Positions 15,769-24,611 of a DNA stretch of 64,000 nt are shown piece by piece (within the stretch, counting starts at the first letter, position 1; every line of letters starts with the position of its first letter). A program made the position numbers and the translations under genes. Source of the DNA: Hyphomonas jannaschiana VP2 (lineage in GTDB: Bacteria > Pseudomonadota > Alphaproteobacteria > Caulobacterales > Hyphomonadaceae); the NCBI RefSeq assembly GCF_000685215.1, contig NZ_ARYJ01000013.1, positions 1 through 64,000 of the forward strand, given 5' to 3'. The notes beneath the pieces are model-generated. The model had not been told where the DNA came from. It ran no database searches and was given only the letters and a program-made list of their open reading frames with translations.

Positions 15769-17307
15769 TCAGGCGTCGGCGGTTTCCGGCGTCTTCGCCT
15801 TTTGTCCGGAATAGTCGAACTCCTCTGAATCGAGGTCGATATTCGGGATTTCCTCTTTCTCGTTCCAGTAGTCCTGCGTGTGCTGCCAGATATATTTGGA
15901 GCCGCGCTTCGGCAGGAGGTGCATGGAGCGCATGAGGTAGCCGGGATTGAAGTCTTCCGGATCGATCCAGGGAAGGATCTCCATATCCTTGTCTTCCTCG
16001 CGCAGCTTCACGCGAACCTGCGTGACGCCCTTCTCGTCCATATGCTTCAGCAGGCGGGTGATGAAGTCGCCCATCAGGTCGACCCGCAGGGTCCACGAGG
16101 CACGGAAGTATCCGAACACCCAGGCCATGTTGGGCACGCCGGTGAACATCATGCCGCGATAGGTCACCGTGTCGGAGAAGTCGACTGGCTTGTTATCAAC
16201 CGTGAACGGAATATCGCCAAGTACAGAGAGGTTGAAGCCCGTCGCTGTGATGACGATGTCCGCTTCCAGTTCCTGGCCGCCCTTGGTGAGGATACCGTTC
16301 TCGGTGAAGCGCTCGATCTCGTCGGTCACGACGCTGGCTTTGCCCGACGCGATGCCCTGGAACAGGTCTCCATCCGGCACGAAGGCAATGCGCTGGCGCC
16401 ACGGGCGGTAGCGCGGCGTGAAGTGCTTGTCGATCGGATAGTCCTCGCCGAGGAAAGCTTTCACGCCTTCGAGCAGTTCCTGGGTAACCTCGTCGGTCTC
16501 CTCCAGACAGCGGCGTGTAAAGTCATGCTGGTCAAACAGGACTTTCTGGCGCGCAATCCGGTGAATTGTATCCCAGTCGATGCCGATCTTCTCAAGTTCG
16601 GTGACCATTTCATTTTCATTCCGGCCCGGAATGAAATAGGTCGGCGAACGTTGCAGCACCGTGATGTGCTCAACCTCACCGGCAATGGCCGGAACCACTG
16701 TGGCCGTCGTTGCGCCCGAACCGATGCAGACGACCTTCTTGCCCTTCAGGTCAATATCATCCGGCCAGAGTTGCGGGTGGATGATCTGGCCCTTGAACTT
16801 GTCCATGTCCGGCCAGTCCGGCGTGTAGGGCTTGGTGTAATTATAGTAGCCTTGGCACATCCAGAGGAAGTTGCAGGTGAAGGTCAGCACCTCGTCCGTT
16901 TCGGCGCGGCGGACTTTCAGGGTCCACAGGCTGTCCTTCGAAGACCATTCTGCCGACAGGATCTGGTGGCCGTAGCGAATGTGCTGGCCGAGGTCATTCT
17001 CCTCGATCACTTCGCCCATATAGTTGCGGATCTCTTCGGCCGTCGCGATCGGTGTGCCGGTCCACGGCTTGAAGCGGTAGCCGAAGGTGTAAAGGTCGGA
17101 GTCGGAACGGATGCCCGGATATTTGTGCCACAGCCAGGTGCCGCCAAAGCTCTCCAGCTTTTCGAGCACCACATAGCTCTTGCCGGGGCATTGCGTTTTC
17201 ATGTGATACGCCGCGCCGACACCGGAAATCCCGGCCCCCGCGATCAGCACGTCAAAATGTTCTACCTTGGCCTCCGCCGGCCGCGCTTTCGTTTCCGTCC
17301 CTGTCAT
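15769..17307 (-). CDS. flavin-containing (Baeyer-Villiger-type) monooxygenase
   Basis: FAD- and NADPH-dependent monooxygenase, 512 aa. The FAD Rossmann motif GAGISG is at residues 24-29 and the NAD(P)H motif GSGATT at 196-201. Between them FKGQIIHPQLWP (171-182) matches the Baeyer-Villiger fingerprint FxGxxxHxxxWP. Such enzymes insert oxygen beside a ketone to give an ester or lactone. Start 17307 has GGAGAG upstream; the longer reading adds an unrelated N-terminus. The gene has its own terminator and a 274-bp divergent region shared with the PBP gene. Neighbouring acyl-CoA dehydrogenase and TetR genes support a degradative role. Confidence 0.92.
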   Translation of the reverse strand: MTGTETKARPAEAKVEHFDVLIAGAGISGVGAAYHMKTQCPGKSYVVLEKLESFGGTWLWHKYPGIRSDSDLYTFGYRFKPWTGTPIATAEEIRNYMGEVIEENDLGQHIRYGHQILSAEWSSKDSLWTLKVRRAETDEVLTFTCNFLWMCQGYYNYTKPYTPDWPDMDKFKGQIIHPQLWPDDIDLKGKKVVCIGSGATTATVVPAIAGEVEHITVLQRSPTYFIPGRNENEMVTELEKIGIDWDTIHRIARQKVLFDQHDFTRRCLEETDEVTQELLEGVKAFLGEDYPIDKHFTPRYRPWRQRIAFVPDGDLFQGIASGKASVVTDEIERFTENGILTKGGQELEADIVITATGFNLSVLGDIPFTVDNKPVDFSDTVTYRGMMFTGVPNMAWVFGYFRASWTLRVDLMGDFITRLLKHMDEKGVTQVRVKLREEDKDMEILPWIDPEDFNPGYLMRSMHLLPKRGSKYIWQHTQDYWNEKEEIPNIDLDSEEFDYSGQKAKTPETADA

Positions 17308-17581
17308 GGCTCTCCGTCCATCTGATGGCGCGCAATCAGACCACCCGAAAGCGCAATTCCTCTCTTTCCATTGAAACCAGAAAAATCCATCCGGCACTAC
17401 GCAACACCCCCTATGACGTCGCGGCAGTCAGCGGGGTTTCATGCCGGATTCCGGCGCAGAATGAGGGGTTGCGGGCGAAATCCCCTCTTCTGGCCTGCGC
17501 CCGGCAGCGCGCGTGCCTTCACACTGCCGTAATCCTCTCGCATTTACCCTCGGCAATTATCGATTCTATTGGCAGGCAGAG

Positions 17582-19585
17582 ATGGCGCAGAAGGGTAATC
17601 CGGCCCCGGCCCAGCGGACGATCAAAGTGCCCGGCGGCGGCTTCGCTTCCCGGCATCCCCGTCTGGTGCGCTACACGCTGATTGTCTTCCTCGTGGTCAT
17701 GCTGGTCGCAGGCGGCTGGGGCTTCTGGAAATGGCGCTCGCTTTATGCCGGTATGCCAAAACTGCCGGAAGTGGCGGACCTCTGGTCGGTCAAACGCGAA
17801 GCCGCCATCGAATTCATCGACCGCGATGGCAATACGCTGGACGTGCGCGGCCCCCGCTATGGCCGGGCGACATCGGTGGACCAGCTGCCGGAATACGTGC
17901 CGCAGGCCTTTATCGCCGCCGAAGACAAGCGCTTCTACGAGCATGACGGCGCGGATGATGCCGCCATCGCCCGGGCCGCCTGGTCGAATTTGCGGGCCGG
18001 GGAAACCGTTTCCGGCGCCTCCACGATCACACAGCAGCTGATCAAGAACCTTGTGCTCACCAATCGCCAGACGGTGAAGCGCAAGGCGCAGGAAGTGAAA
18101 CTCGCCCGCGAGCTGGAAACCAAGATGAGCAAGGACGAGATCCTGTCGCTCTATCTGAACCGGGTTTATTTCGGCGCAGGGCTCTACGGCATCGACGCGG
18201 CGGCGCGCTATTATTTCGGCAAGCCTCCACAGGAGCTGACCGTGGCGGAAGCCGCGATCCTGGCCGCCCTGCCCAAGGCGCCGTCCAAGCTGAACCTGCG
18301 CGAGAACCTTGAAGGCGCCAAGGAACGCCAGGCCTATGTCCTGGCCCAGATGGTGGATCTCGGCTTCATCCGCCCGGCCGATGCAGAAAAGGCCGGGGCC
18401 CAGGACATCACGATCATCGACCCGCCTACCTATGATCCACAGCTGGGCTACGCGCTGGACGCGGTCTCGGAGCGCGTGAAGGCGATGCTGCCGCGCATCC
18501 CGGGCGATCTGGTCGTCACGGTCTCGCTGGACATCGACCTGCAGGAAAAGGTCCGCGCGCAGCTGGCTGAGCGCATGGCCGGGGACGGCGCGAAAGAAGG
18601 CGCAAGCCAGGTTGCCGCCATCCTCATCGAGAAGAATGGCCGCGTGGCCGCGCTGGTCGGCGGCACGGACTATACGGAGACGGAGTTCAACCGCGTCACC
18701 CAGGCCCTGCGCCAGCCGGGGTCCAGCTTCAAGCCATTCGTCTACGCTACGGCGCTCGAAGACGGCTACTCCCCCTATGACGTGTTCGACGATGCGCCGA
18801 TCACGATCGATAAGTGGAACCCCTCCAACTATACCGGCAAATACCTCGGCCCGATGACGATGAGCGAGGCGATTGCCCGTTCCATCAATACGGTCGCGGT
18901 GGAACTGACCCAGCTGTCCGGCCCGGCCCGCGTAGCGGAGACAGCCCGCCGCTTCGGCATCACCACACGGCTGGAGGCCTATCCTTCCATTGCCCTCGGC
19001 AGCCAGGAAGTGACCCTCTGGGAACTGACACGCGCCTATGGCGTGTTCCAGTCCGGCGGACTGCGGCTGGACCCGTGGCTGATAGAGAAGATCGAGGATT
19101 CGCGCGGCACGGTGCTGTACGAACGCCCGGATTATGACCGCGACCGTGTGTACTCTGAAGAACTCTCCCGCGACATGAATGCCATGCTCTACCGGGTCGT
19201 CAATTCCGACATCGGCACAGGCGGGCGCGCCCGCATCCCCGGCTGGACGGTCGCTGGCAAGACGGGCACCAGCCAGGACTGGCGCGACGCCTGGTTCATC
19301 GGATACTCAGCCGCCTATGTCGGCGGCATCTGGGTCGGCAATGACGATGACAAGCCGATGAAGAAAGTCACAGGCGGCGGCCTGCCGGCAGACCTCTGGT
19401 CGGACATGATGGTGCTGGCCCATCACGGGAAAACACCGGAACGCCTGCTCGGCGCCGAGAGCGGCGTGATGGTCAGCGAGGAGGCCGAAGCCCGGATCGC
19501 CTTCTATCGCGGCCTCAGCCAGGCCTTCTCCATCGCGGCAGGCCAGCCGCTGGCCGGGCGCAGCGGCTACCGCGTCGAACGCTAA
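17582..19585 (+). CDS. class A penicillin-binding protein (bifunctional transglycosylase/transpeptidase)
   Basis: Peptidoglycan synthase, 667 aa, with a short cytoplasmic N-terminus and one membrane helix (YTLIVFLVVMLVAGGWGFW). The GT51 domain shows IAAEDKRFYEHDGAD (catalytic Glu), GASTITQQLIKNLVL, LYLNRVYFGAGLYGIDAA and AILAALPKAPS. The transpeptidase has S381-SFK384 (SxxK), SIN (SxN) and K560-TGT (KTG). ATG 17582 is chosen because residues before it have no family character. It lacks the long extra domains of some PBP1b types. The LpoA-like lipoprotein at 8.9-10.2 kb could be its activator. Confidence 0.95.
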   Translation: MAQKGNPAPAQRTIKVPGGGFASRHPRLVRYTLIVFLVVMLVAGGWGFWKWRSLYAGMPKLPEVADLWSVKREAAIEFIDRDGNTLDVRGPRYGRATSVDQLPEYVPQAFIAAEDKRFYEHDGADDAAIARAAWSNLRAGETVSGASTITQQLIKNLVLTNRQTVKRKAQEVKLARELETKMSKDEILSLYLNRVYFGAGLYGIDAAARYYFGKPPQELTVAEAAILAALPKAPSKLNLRENLEGAKERQAYVLAQMVDLGFIRPADAEKAGAQDITIIDPPTYDPQLGYALDAVSERVKAMLPRIPGDLVVTVSLDIDLQEKVRAQLAERMAGDGAKEGASQVAAILIEKNGRVAALVGGTDYTETEFNRVTQALRQPGSSFKPFVYATALEDGYSPYDVFDDAPITIDKWNPSNYTGKYLGPMTMSEAIARSINTVAVELTQLSGPARVAETARRFGITTRLEAYPSIALGSQEVTLWELTRAYGVFQSGGLRLDPWLIEKIEDSRGTVLYERPDYDRDRVYSEELSRDMNAMLYRVVNSDIGTGGRARIPGWTVAGKTGTSQDWRDAWFIGYSAAYVGGIWVGNDDDKPMKKVTGGGLPADLWSDMMVLAHHGKTPERLLGAESGVMVSEEAEARIAFYRGLSQAFSIAAGQPLAGRSGYRVER

Positions 19586-19638
19586 GCCACCGCATCGCCT
19601 GATTGCGCCAACCGCGTCATGCGCGTAGAGAGCGCCCC

Positions 19639-20676
19639 ATGTTTGACACCGTTGTTTTCGATACGCTTTCCCTCGCCCTGGAAGAGGCCGACCTGTTGCC
19701 GGAAACGGGCAACCTCCTCTGCCTGCGGGCTGAGGCCGTCCCCTTCCTGATGCGCCTGCCAAAAGAGCGCCTGACCTGCCAGAACAGTTTCAAGCCGGAT
19801 CATGACGCGCTGAAAGCCGCTGGCTTCACCGTCCTGCCGCCGGAGGCCGAGTCATTTCCATCCGCTGCGCTGACCATTATCCTGCCGCCCCGCCAGCGGG
19901 ACGAGACGCGTGCCCTGTTCGCCCGCGCCATGCGCGATGCGCCGGTCGGCGGCGTGATCGTGGCGAGCCTGCCCAACACGCTGGGCGCCAAGACGGGTGA
20001 GAAGATCCTCGCGGAACTGGCGGGCGAAACGCAAAGCCTGTCGAAACACAAATGCCGTGCCTTCTGGGCAACCAAGACTGAGGACTGGAACGCTCAGCTG
20101 GCGGAAGAATGGATCGCCTTCGATGCGCCGCAGGAAGTCGACGATGGCGCGCTCTGGAGCCGGCCGGGCCTCTTCAGCTGGGACCGTGTCGATGCGGGCA
20201 GCGAGTTGCTGGCTGACAGCATCCCGGAATGGATCCGCGGACGCGGCGCAGACCTCGGCGCGGGCCAAGGCTATCTCGCACGCGAAGTGCTGGCCAATTG
20301 CCCGCATGTTGAAAGCATGGACCTGTTCGAGGCCGAGCACCGCGCGCTGGCCTGCCAGGCAAAGAACCTCGAAGGCTACAGCAACTGGGCCAGCCATTGG
20401 GCCGACGTCACGAAGAACGCACCCAAGGCCGAGTTCGACTTTGCCGTCATGAACCCGCCTTTCCATACCGGCCGGGCTGACAGCACATCGCTCGGGCAGG
20501 ACTTTATCCGTGCAGCCGCCGACACGCTGAAGACCGGCGGCACCCTCTGGCTCGTCGCCAACCGCCACCTGCCCTATGAGAGCGTGCTCAGCGAGTGCTT
20601 CAAGAGCCACGAGATGCTCGAAGACGAAGGCGGCTACAAGATCATCAAGGCCGAAAAGCCGAAGCGGAAGCGATGA
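19639..20676 (+). CDS. rsmC: class I SAM-dependent methyltransferase, RsmC-like (16S rRNA G1207 type)
   Basis: A 345-aa protein built like RsmC: a degenerate N-terminal methyltransferase-like half (to about residue 170) and a C-terminal catalytic half with GADLGAGQGYLAREV (SAM binding), the nucleobase motif FAVMNPPFHTG, and a late GGTLWLVANRHLPYE strand typical of RsmC/RlmG. The NPPF motif supports guanine-N2 methylation in rRNA. The start is at 19639. The pseudouridine synthase gene begins 10 nt downstream, so the two rRNA-modification genes are probably cotranscribed. Confidence 0.85.
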   Translation: MFDTVVFDTLSLALEEADLLPETGNLLCLRAEAVPFLMRLPKERLTCQNSFKPDHDALKAAGFTVLPPEAESFPSAALTIILPPRQRDETRALFARAMRDAPVGGVIVASLPNTLGAKTGEKILAELAGETQSLSKHKCRAFWATKTEDWNAQLAEEWIAFDAPQEVDDGALWSRPGLFSWDRVDAGSELLADSIPEWIRGRGADLGAGQGYLAREVLANCPHVESMDLFEAEHRALACQAKNLEGYSNWASHWADVTKNAPKAEFDFAVMNPPFHTGRADSTSLGQDFIRAAADTLKTGGTLWLVANRHLPYESVLSECFKSHEMLEDEGGYKIIKAEKPKRKR

Positions 20677-20686
20677 AGCCCACGCC

Positions 20687-21358
20687 ATGAAGGAAGCGCG
20701 CCAGCTCGCGAAATACCTTGCCCATCTCGGCTATGGCAGCCGAAAGGAGATGGAGGCCGCCATCCGCCGCGGCCGCGTGACCGGCGAAGGCGATGACCTG
20801 TGCTTCGACGGCGAACCGCTGGACCCGCCGCCCGGCATGGTCATCCTGATGAACAAGCCGGCGGGCTTTACCTGCTCGCGCAACGACCAGGGCCGGCTCG
20901 TCTATGAATTGCTGCCGCCACGCTTCATGTTGCGGACACCGCCGCTCTCAAGCGTCGGGCGCCTCGATGCAGACACGACAGGACTCCTTCTGTTTGCGGA
21001 TGATGGCAAGCTGCTGCACCGGCTGATCTCTCCGAAGTCAGAACTGCCGAAGACCTATGAAGCGACCGTTGCCCGCCCACTGGAAGGCCATGAGGCGGAC
21101 CTCTTCGCCAGCGGCACGCTGATGCTACGCGGCGAGGAGAAGCCGCTTCTCCCCGCCCAGCTGGAAGTGACCGGTGAACGCACCGCCCGGCTCACCATCA
21201 CAGAAGGCCGCTACCATCAGGTCCGCCGCATGTTCGCCGCCGCCGGCAATCATGTCGAAACCCTCCACCGCGCCGCCTTCGGCCCCTTTACCCTCGGCGG
21301 TTTGCCAGAGGGCGAGTGGCGGTTGCTGACGGATGAGGAAGTCGCCTCGCTCGCTTAG
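20687..21358 (+). CDS. 16S rRNA pseudouridine synthase, RsuA/RluB/E/F family
   Basis: A 223-aa pseudouridine synthase. It has an N-terminal S4 RNA-binding domain (RQLAKYLAHLGYGSRKEMEAA), then the catalytic domain with MNKPAGFTCS, SVGRLDADTTGLLLF (catalytic Asp in GRLDADT) and GRYHQVRRMFAAAGNHV. RsuA makes pseudouridine 516 in 16S rRNA; RluE/F-type enzymes act on 23S, and I cannot separate these with confidence, though the short S4 linker fits RsuA. It follows the rsmC-like gene by 10 nt. Its stop overlaps the convergent dioxygenase stop by 4 nt. Confidence 0.9.
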   Translation: MKEARQLAKYLAHLGYGSRKEMEAAIRRGRVTGEGDDLCFDGEPLDPPPGMVILMNKPAGFTCSRNDQGRLVYELLPPRFMLRTPPLSSVGRLDADTTGLLLFADDGKLLHRLISPKSELPKTYEATVARPLEGHEADLFASGTLMLRGEEKPLLPAQLEVTGERTARLTITEGRYHQVRRMFAAAGNHVETLHRAAFGPFTLGGLPEGEWRLLTDEEVASLA

Positions 21359-22209
21359 GCCGCCGCCTTGAAGAACGGCCGGTCGCCTGCGATGGTGACG
21401 CGCTCCATGATCCGGACCGCCGGGAAATAGTCGCTGGCAGCATAGTGCTGGCAGGCGCGATTGTCCCAGAAGGCAAGCGAGCCCGGCGCCCAGCGGAAGC
21501 GGCACTGGTATTCCGGAATGGCCGCGCGGGAATAGAGATACTTCAGCAGCTCGTCGCTCTCCTTACGGTCCATGCCCTTGATATGGTCCGTGAACGCCGT
21601 GTTGACGTAGAGCAGCCGCTGCCCCGTCTCGGGATGGGTCCGGATAACGGGATGCTCCATCGGCGGGTATTTGTCGTGAAGTTCCGTCGGGTCTTTCTTC
21701 AGACGCTTGGCAAAAACGCGGGCAATATCATGCACCGCGGTCATCTGGCAGAGGCGTTGCTTCAGATCGTCATCCAACTCTTCATACGCCATGACCATAT
21801 TGGAGAAGAGCGTGTCGCCACCCACCTCGGGCAGTTCGATCGCGCGCAGGATGGAGCCGAGCGACGGCGCCTCCCGCCAGGTGACGTCCGAGTGCCAGGA
21901 GTTCTCGATCCCGCGTGAATTGGGTCCGTGCGCGATGCGGAGGACTTCCCGGTCCGGCTGTTCCAGCGGCGTGGCCGGGTGGATTTCCAACTCCCCGAAC
22001 TTGCGGGCGAAGGCGATATGCTGCTGGCGGGTGATGTCCTGATCGCGGAAGAACACGACCTGATAGCGCAACAGCGCCGCGCGCACTTCCGACACCAGCA
22101 CGTCGGTCGGGTTGCGCAAATCCGCCCCGATCAGCTCCGCCCCGATGTTGGGCGACAGGCGCCGGGCCTCGAATTGTGTGAACGCGGCCTCATTCTCCGA
22201 ATACGCCAT
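21355..22209 (-). CDS. TauD/TfdA-family Fe(II)/2-oxoglutarate dioxygenase
   Basis: A 284-aa non-haem iron dioxygenase. The metal triad is visible as WHSDVTW (His and Asp) and the late RACQHYAASDY (His), with the 2-oxoglutarate-binding Arg in VRIMERVTI. VVFFRDQDIT and YVNTAFTDHI are typical of the TauD/TfdA group, which includes taurine, alkylsulfatase and 2,4-D dioxygenases. A strong GGAGGAG lies 6-7 nt before the start at 22209; the longer reading to 22302 has none. It is divergent from the ABC-F gene. The substrate is unassigned; no sulfonate-transport genes are adjacent. Confidence 0.92.
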   Translation of the reverse strand: MAYSENEAAFTQFEARRLSPNIGAELIGADLRNPTDVLVSEVRAALLRYQVVFFRDQDITRQQHIAFARKFGELEIHPATPLEQPDREVLRIAHGPNSRGIENSWHSDVTWREAPSLGSILRAIELPEVGGDTLFSNMVMAYEELDDDLKQRLCQMTAVHDIARVFAKRLKKDPTELHDKYPPMEHPVIRTHPETGQRLLYVNTAFTDHIKGMDRKESDELLKYLYSRAAIPEYQCRFRWAPGSLAFWDNRACQHYAASDYFPAVRIMERVTIAGDRPFFKAAA

Positions 22210-22316
22210 GCTGTCTCCTCCGGTTTTATTTTCAGGGAGTGTAGCAGGCTCCCCGCTGGTGGGAAGGCTGGTGACGCCCTCTAGCGCCGCCCCTTCCCGC
22301 ACGCTACATCGCGCGC

Positions 22317-24137
22317 ATGGCCGCGCCTCCTTTGATCACGCTTACCGATGTCCGCCTCTCGTTCGGGGGTAAGCCCCTGTTCACAGGGGTCAGCTTCTCC
22401 CTGTCCAAGGGCGAGCGCGTCGCGCTGGTGGGCCGCAATGGCGCCGGTAAATCCACGCTGATGAAGATCATCTCCGAACGGGTGGAAGCCGACAGCGGCG
22501 AAGTCTGGCGCCAGCCAGGCATTACGTTCGCCAGTGTCGCGCAGGAGCCGGACCTTGCGGGCTTCGAGACGGTACTCGCCTATGCCAGCGAAGGGCTCGA
22601 CGGCGAATACATGGCCGAAGCCGAGCTGATGGAGTTCGGCGTCGAGGCAGATGCAGACCCGGCCACCCTTTCCGGCGGCCAGCTGCGCCGCGCGGCGCTT
22701 GCCAAGGCCTTTGCTGCCGATCCGGATGTTCTGCTGCTGGACGAGCCGACCAACCATCTCGACGTGCCGATGATCGAGCAGCTGGAAACGCGCCTCAAAA
22801 GCTTCAACGGCGTCGTGCTGGTCGTCAGCCACGACCGCCGCTTCCTGGAGAATATCTCGACCAATACGCTCTGGCTGCGTCAGGGCAAGGTGCTGAAGAG
22901 CCCGGAAGGCTATGTGAAGTTCGACGAATGGGCCGAACAGATCGAGGTCGAGGAAGAACGCCAGCTGCGCCGGATGACGACGCACCTGAAAGACGAGCAG
23001 CACTGGCTGGCCCGCGGCGTCACCGGCCGGCGCAAGCGCAACCAGGGCCGCCTCGCCAAGCTGAAAGACCTGCGCGCCGAACACGCCCAGATGCGCTCCG
23101 CCCTGCAGGACCGCAAAGCCACGGCAGACCTCAGCGTCGATGCCGGGGACTCGATGAGCAAGAAGGTGATCGAGGCGCGGCACCTGACCAAGACCTATGA
23201 CGGCCCGGATGGCCCGTTCACGCTGGTCAACGACCTCTCACTCAAGATCCTGCGCGGCGACCGGATCGGCATTATCGGCCCGAACGGCGTCGGCAAGACG
23301 ACGTTGGTGAAACTCCTCCTCGGCCGGATTGAGCCAGACAGCGGCAGCGTGAAACATTCGAAGACGCTGCAGGTGACTTATCAGGACCAGACGCGTGAAA
23401 CGCTGAACCCGAAGGACACGATCTGGGAAGCCCTCGCCCCGAATGGCGGCGACTCCATCATGGTGCAGGGCCGCCAGCGCCATGTCGCGGCCTATGCGAA
23501 GGACTTCCTGTTCGCGCCGGACCAGCTGCGCCAGCCGGTGGGTGCGCTTTCTGGCGGCGAGCGTAATCGCCTAGCCCTCGCCATCGGGCTTGCCCAGCCG
23601 TCCAACCTGCTCGTCATGGACGAACCGACCAACGATCTCGACATGCAGACGCTGGACCTGCTGGAAGACATGCTGCTCGGCTATGAAGGCACGCTGATCC
23701 TCGTCAGCCACGACCGGGCTTTTCTCGATGCCACTGTCACCAGTTGCCTCTGTCCCGTGGGCGATGGCGAGTGGATCGTCACCGCCGGCGGCTGGAGCGA
23801 TGCGCAGGAACAGCTGAAGGGCTTCCGGAGCAAGAGTTCCGGAAATGCTCCGAAGGCAGAAAAACCGAAGACAGACAATGCACAGCGCCCGAAACCTCAG
23901 ACGAAACTCTCCTTCAAGGATGAGCATCGCCAGAAGGAACTGGACACGCTGATCCCGAAGCTGCAGGCGGAAATCGCAAAGCTGGAGCAGGACATGTCCG
24001 ATCCGGACCTCTACGCCCGCGATGCAGAGGCTTTCAACAAGAAGTCCGCCCGTGTCGGCGCGGCGCGCGAAGAGCTCGACATGGCCGAGATGGAATGGCT
24101 GGAGATTGAAGAAAAGCGCGAGGCGCTGGCAAAGTAA
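22317..24137 (+). CDS. uup: ABC-F family ATPase, Uup-type
   Basis: A 606-aa soluble protein with two ABC ATPase domains and no membrane domain. Domain 1 has GRNGAGKST, LSGGQLRR and VLLLDEPTNHLD; domain 2 has GPNGVGKTT, LSGGERNR and LLVMDEPTNDLD. The inter-domain linker is charged and helical. A C-terminal extension ending in a coiled coil (about 530-606) is the feature that marks Uup within ABC-F proteins. Uup-type proteins act on ribosomes or structured nucleic acids and are linked to transposon precise excision. The start has only a weak ribosome-binding site. Confidence 0.9.
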   Translation: MAAPPLITLTDVRLSFGGKPLFTGVSFSLSKGERVALVGRNGAGKSTLMKIISERVEADSGEVWRQPGITFASVAQEPDLAGFETVLAYASEGLDGEYMAEAELMEFGVEADADPATLSGGQLRRAALAKAFAADPDVLLLDEPTNHLDVPMIEQLETRLKSFNGVVLVVSHDRRFLENISTNTLWLRQGKVLKSPEGYVKFDEWAEQIEVEEERQLRRMTTHLKDEQHWLARGVTGRRKRNQGRLAKLKDLRAEHAQMRSALQDRKATADLSVDAGDSMSKKVIEARHLTKTYDGPDGPFTLVNDLSLKILRGDRIGIIGPNGVGKTTLVKLLLGRIEPDSGSVKHSKTLQVTYQDQTRETLNPKDTIWEALAPNGGDSIMVQGRQRHVAAYAKDFLFAPDQLRQPVGALSGGERNRLALAIGLAQPSNLLVMDEPTNDLDMQTLDLLEDMLLGYEGTLILVSHDRAFLDATVTSCLCPVGDGEWIVTAGGWSDAQEQLKGFRSKSSGNAPKAEKPKTDNAQRPKPQTKLSFKDEHRQKELDTLIPKLQAEIAKLEQDMSDPDLYARDAEAFNKKSARVGAAREELDMAEMEWLEIEEKREALAK

Positions 24138-24172
24138 GCCGCTCTGGTCGTTACTCCGCAGCGAACACTTCG

Positions 24173-24187
24173 TTAAGCAGGCCTTAC
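24173..24187. promoter_or_regulatory. CtrA-like motif upstream of the PAN-domain gene
   Basis: TTAA-N7-TTAC (TTAAGCAGGCCTTAC), one mismatch from TTAA-N7-TTAA, 33 nt upstream of the ATG at 24220. The position suits control of that promoter. A similar element, also with GCAGGC in the spacer, occurs at 26729-26743. Confidence 0.35.
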
Positions 24188-24219
24188 TAGACTGGGCCTG
24201 ACAGATGGAGACGACGCCC

Positions 24220-24606
24220 ATGCGCCTGGTACCCCTTCTTGCCGCCTCGAGCGCCCTTGTCCTGCTGGCTGCCCCGGCCCTTGCCGACACGCCCAGCATG
24301 AAACCCGACAAGCCTGAACCGGCGAAGGGACAGGAAACGGGCGTTTATCGCTTCGGCGCGACCTATTCCGTGCAGCCTGTCGAGACAGCCTCCGCCTGCC
24401 AGACCAGCTGCGCAGACGACGCCAAGTGTGTCGCATGGAGCTATGTCGCCACGTTTGAAGGCGCTGATGCCCGCTGTGAACTGAAGCGCGGCGGCGGCAA
24501 GGCCCGGCCGAACCCGCTGGCCACCTCCGGCGTCTCGCCAACGCTGGCCGCGAAGTTCATCCCGGAACCGAAGCCCGAACTCGAAGGCGGGCCGGACGAG
24601 GAATAA
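24220..24606 (+). CDS. secreted PAN/Apple-domain protein
   Basis: A 128-aa exported protein: signal peptide cleaved near APALA (about residue 23), a Pro/Lys-rich linker, then a PAN_4-type module (ETASACQTSCADDAKCVAWSYV then CELKRG) with four Cys expected to form disulfides. PAN/Apple domains bind proteins or sugars. Start 24220 is preferred over 24205 because GGAG lies 9 nt upstream. The C-terminus is Pro/Glu-rich. A CtrA-like motif lies 33 nt upstream, which would fit a cell-cycle-timed envelope protein; this is speculative. Confidence 0.8.
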   Translation: MRLVPLLAASSALVLLAAPALADTPSMKPDKPEPAKGQETGVYRFGATYSVQPVETASACQTSCADDAKCVAWSYVATFEGADARCELKRGGGKARPNPLATSGVSPTLAAKFIPEPKPELEGGPDEE

Positions 24607-24611
24607 GCGCC

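Noticed and set aside
15880-17325. 481-codon plus-strand open frame
   Set aside because: It lies fully antisense to the Baeyer-Villiger-type monooxygenase, whose motifs are unmistakable. The frame is long only because of high GC, and its product has no family character.
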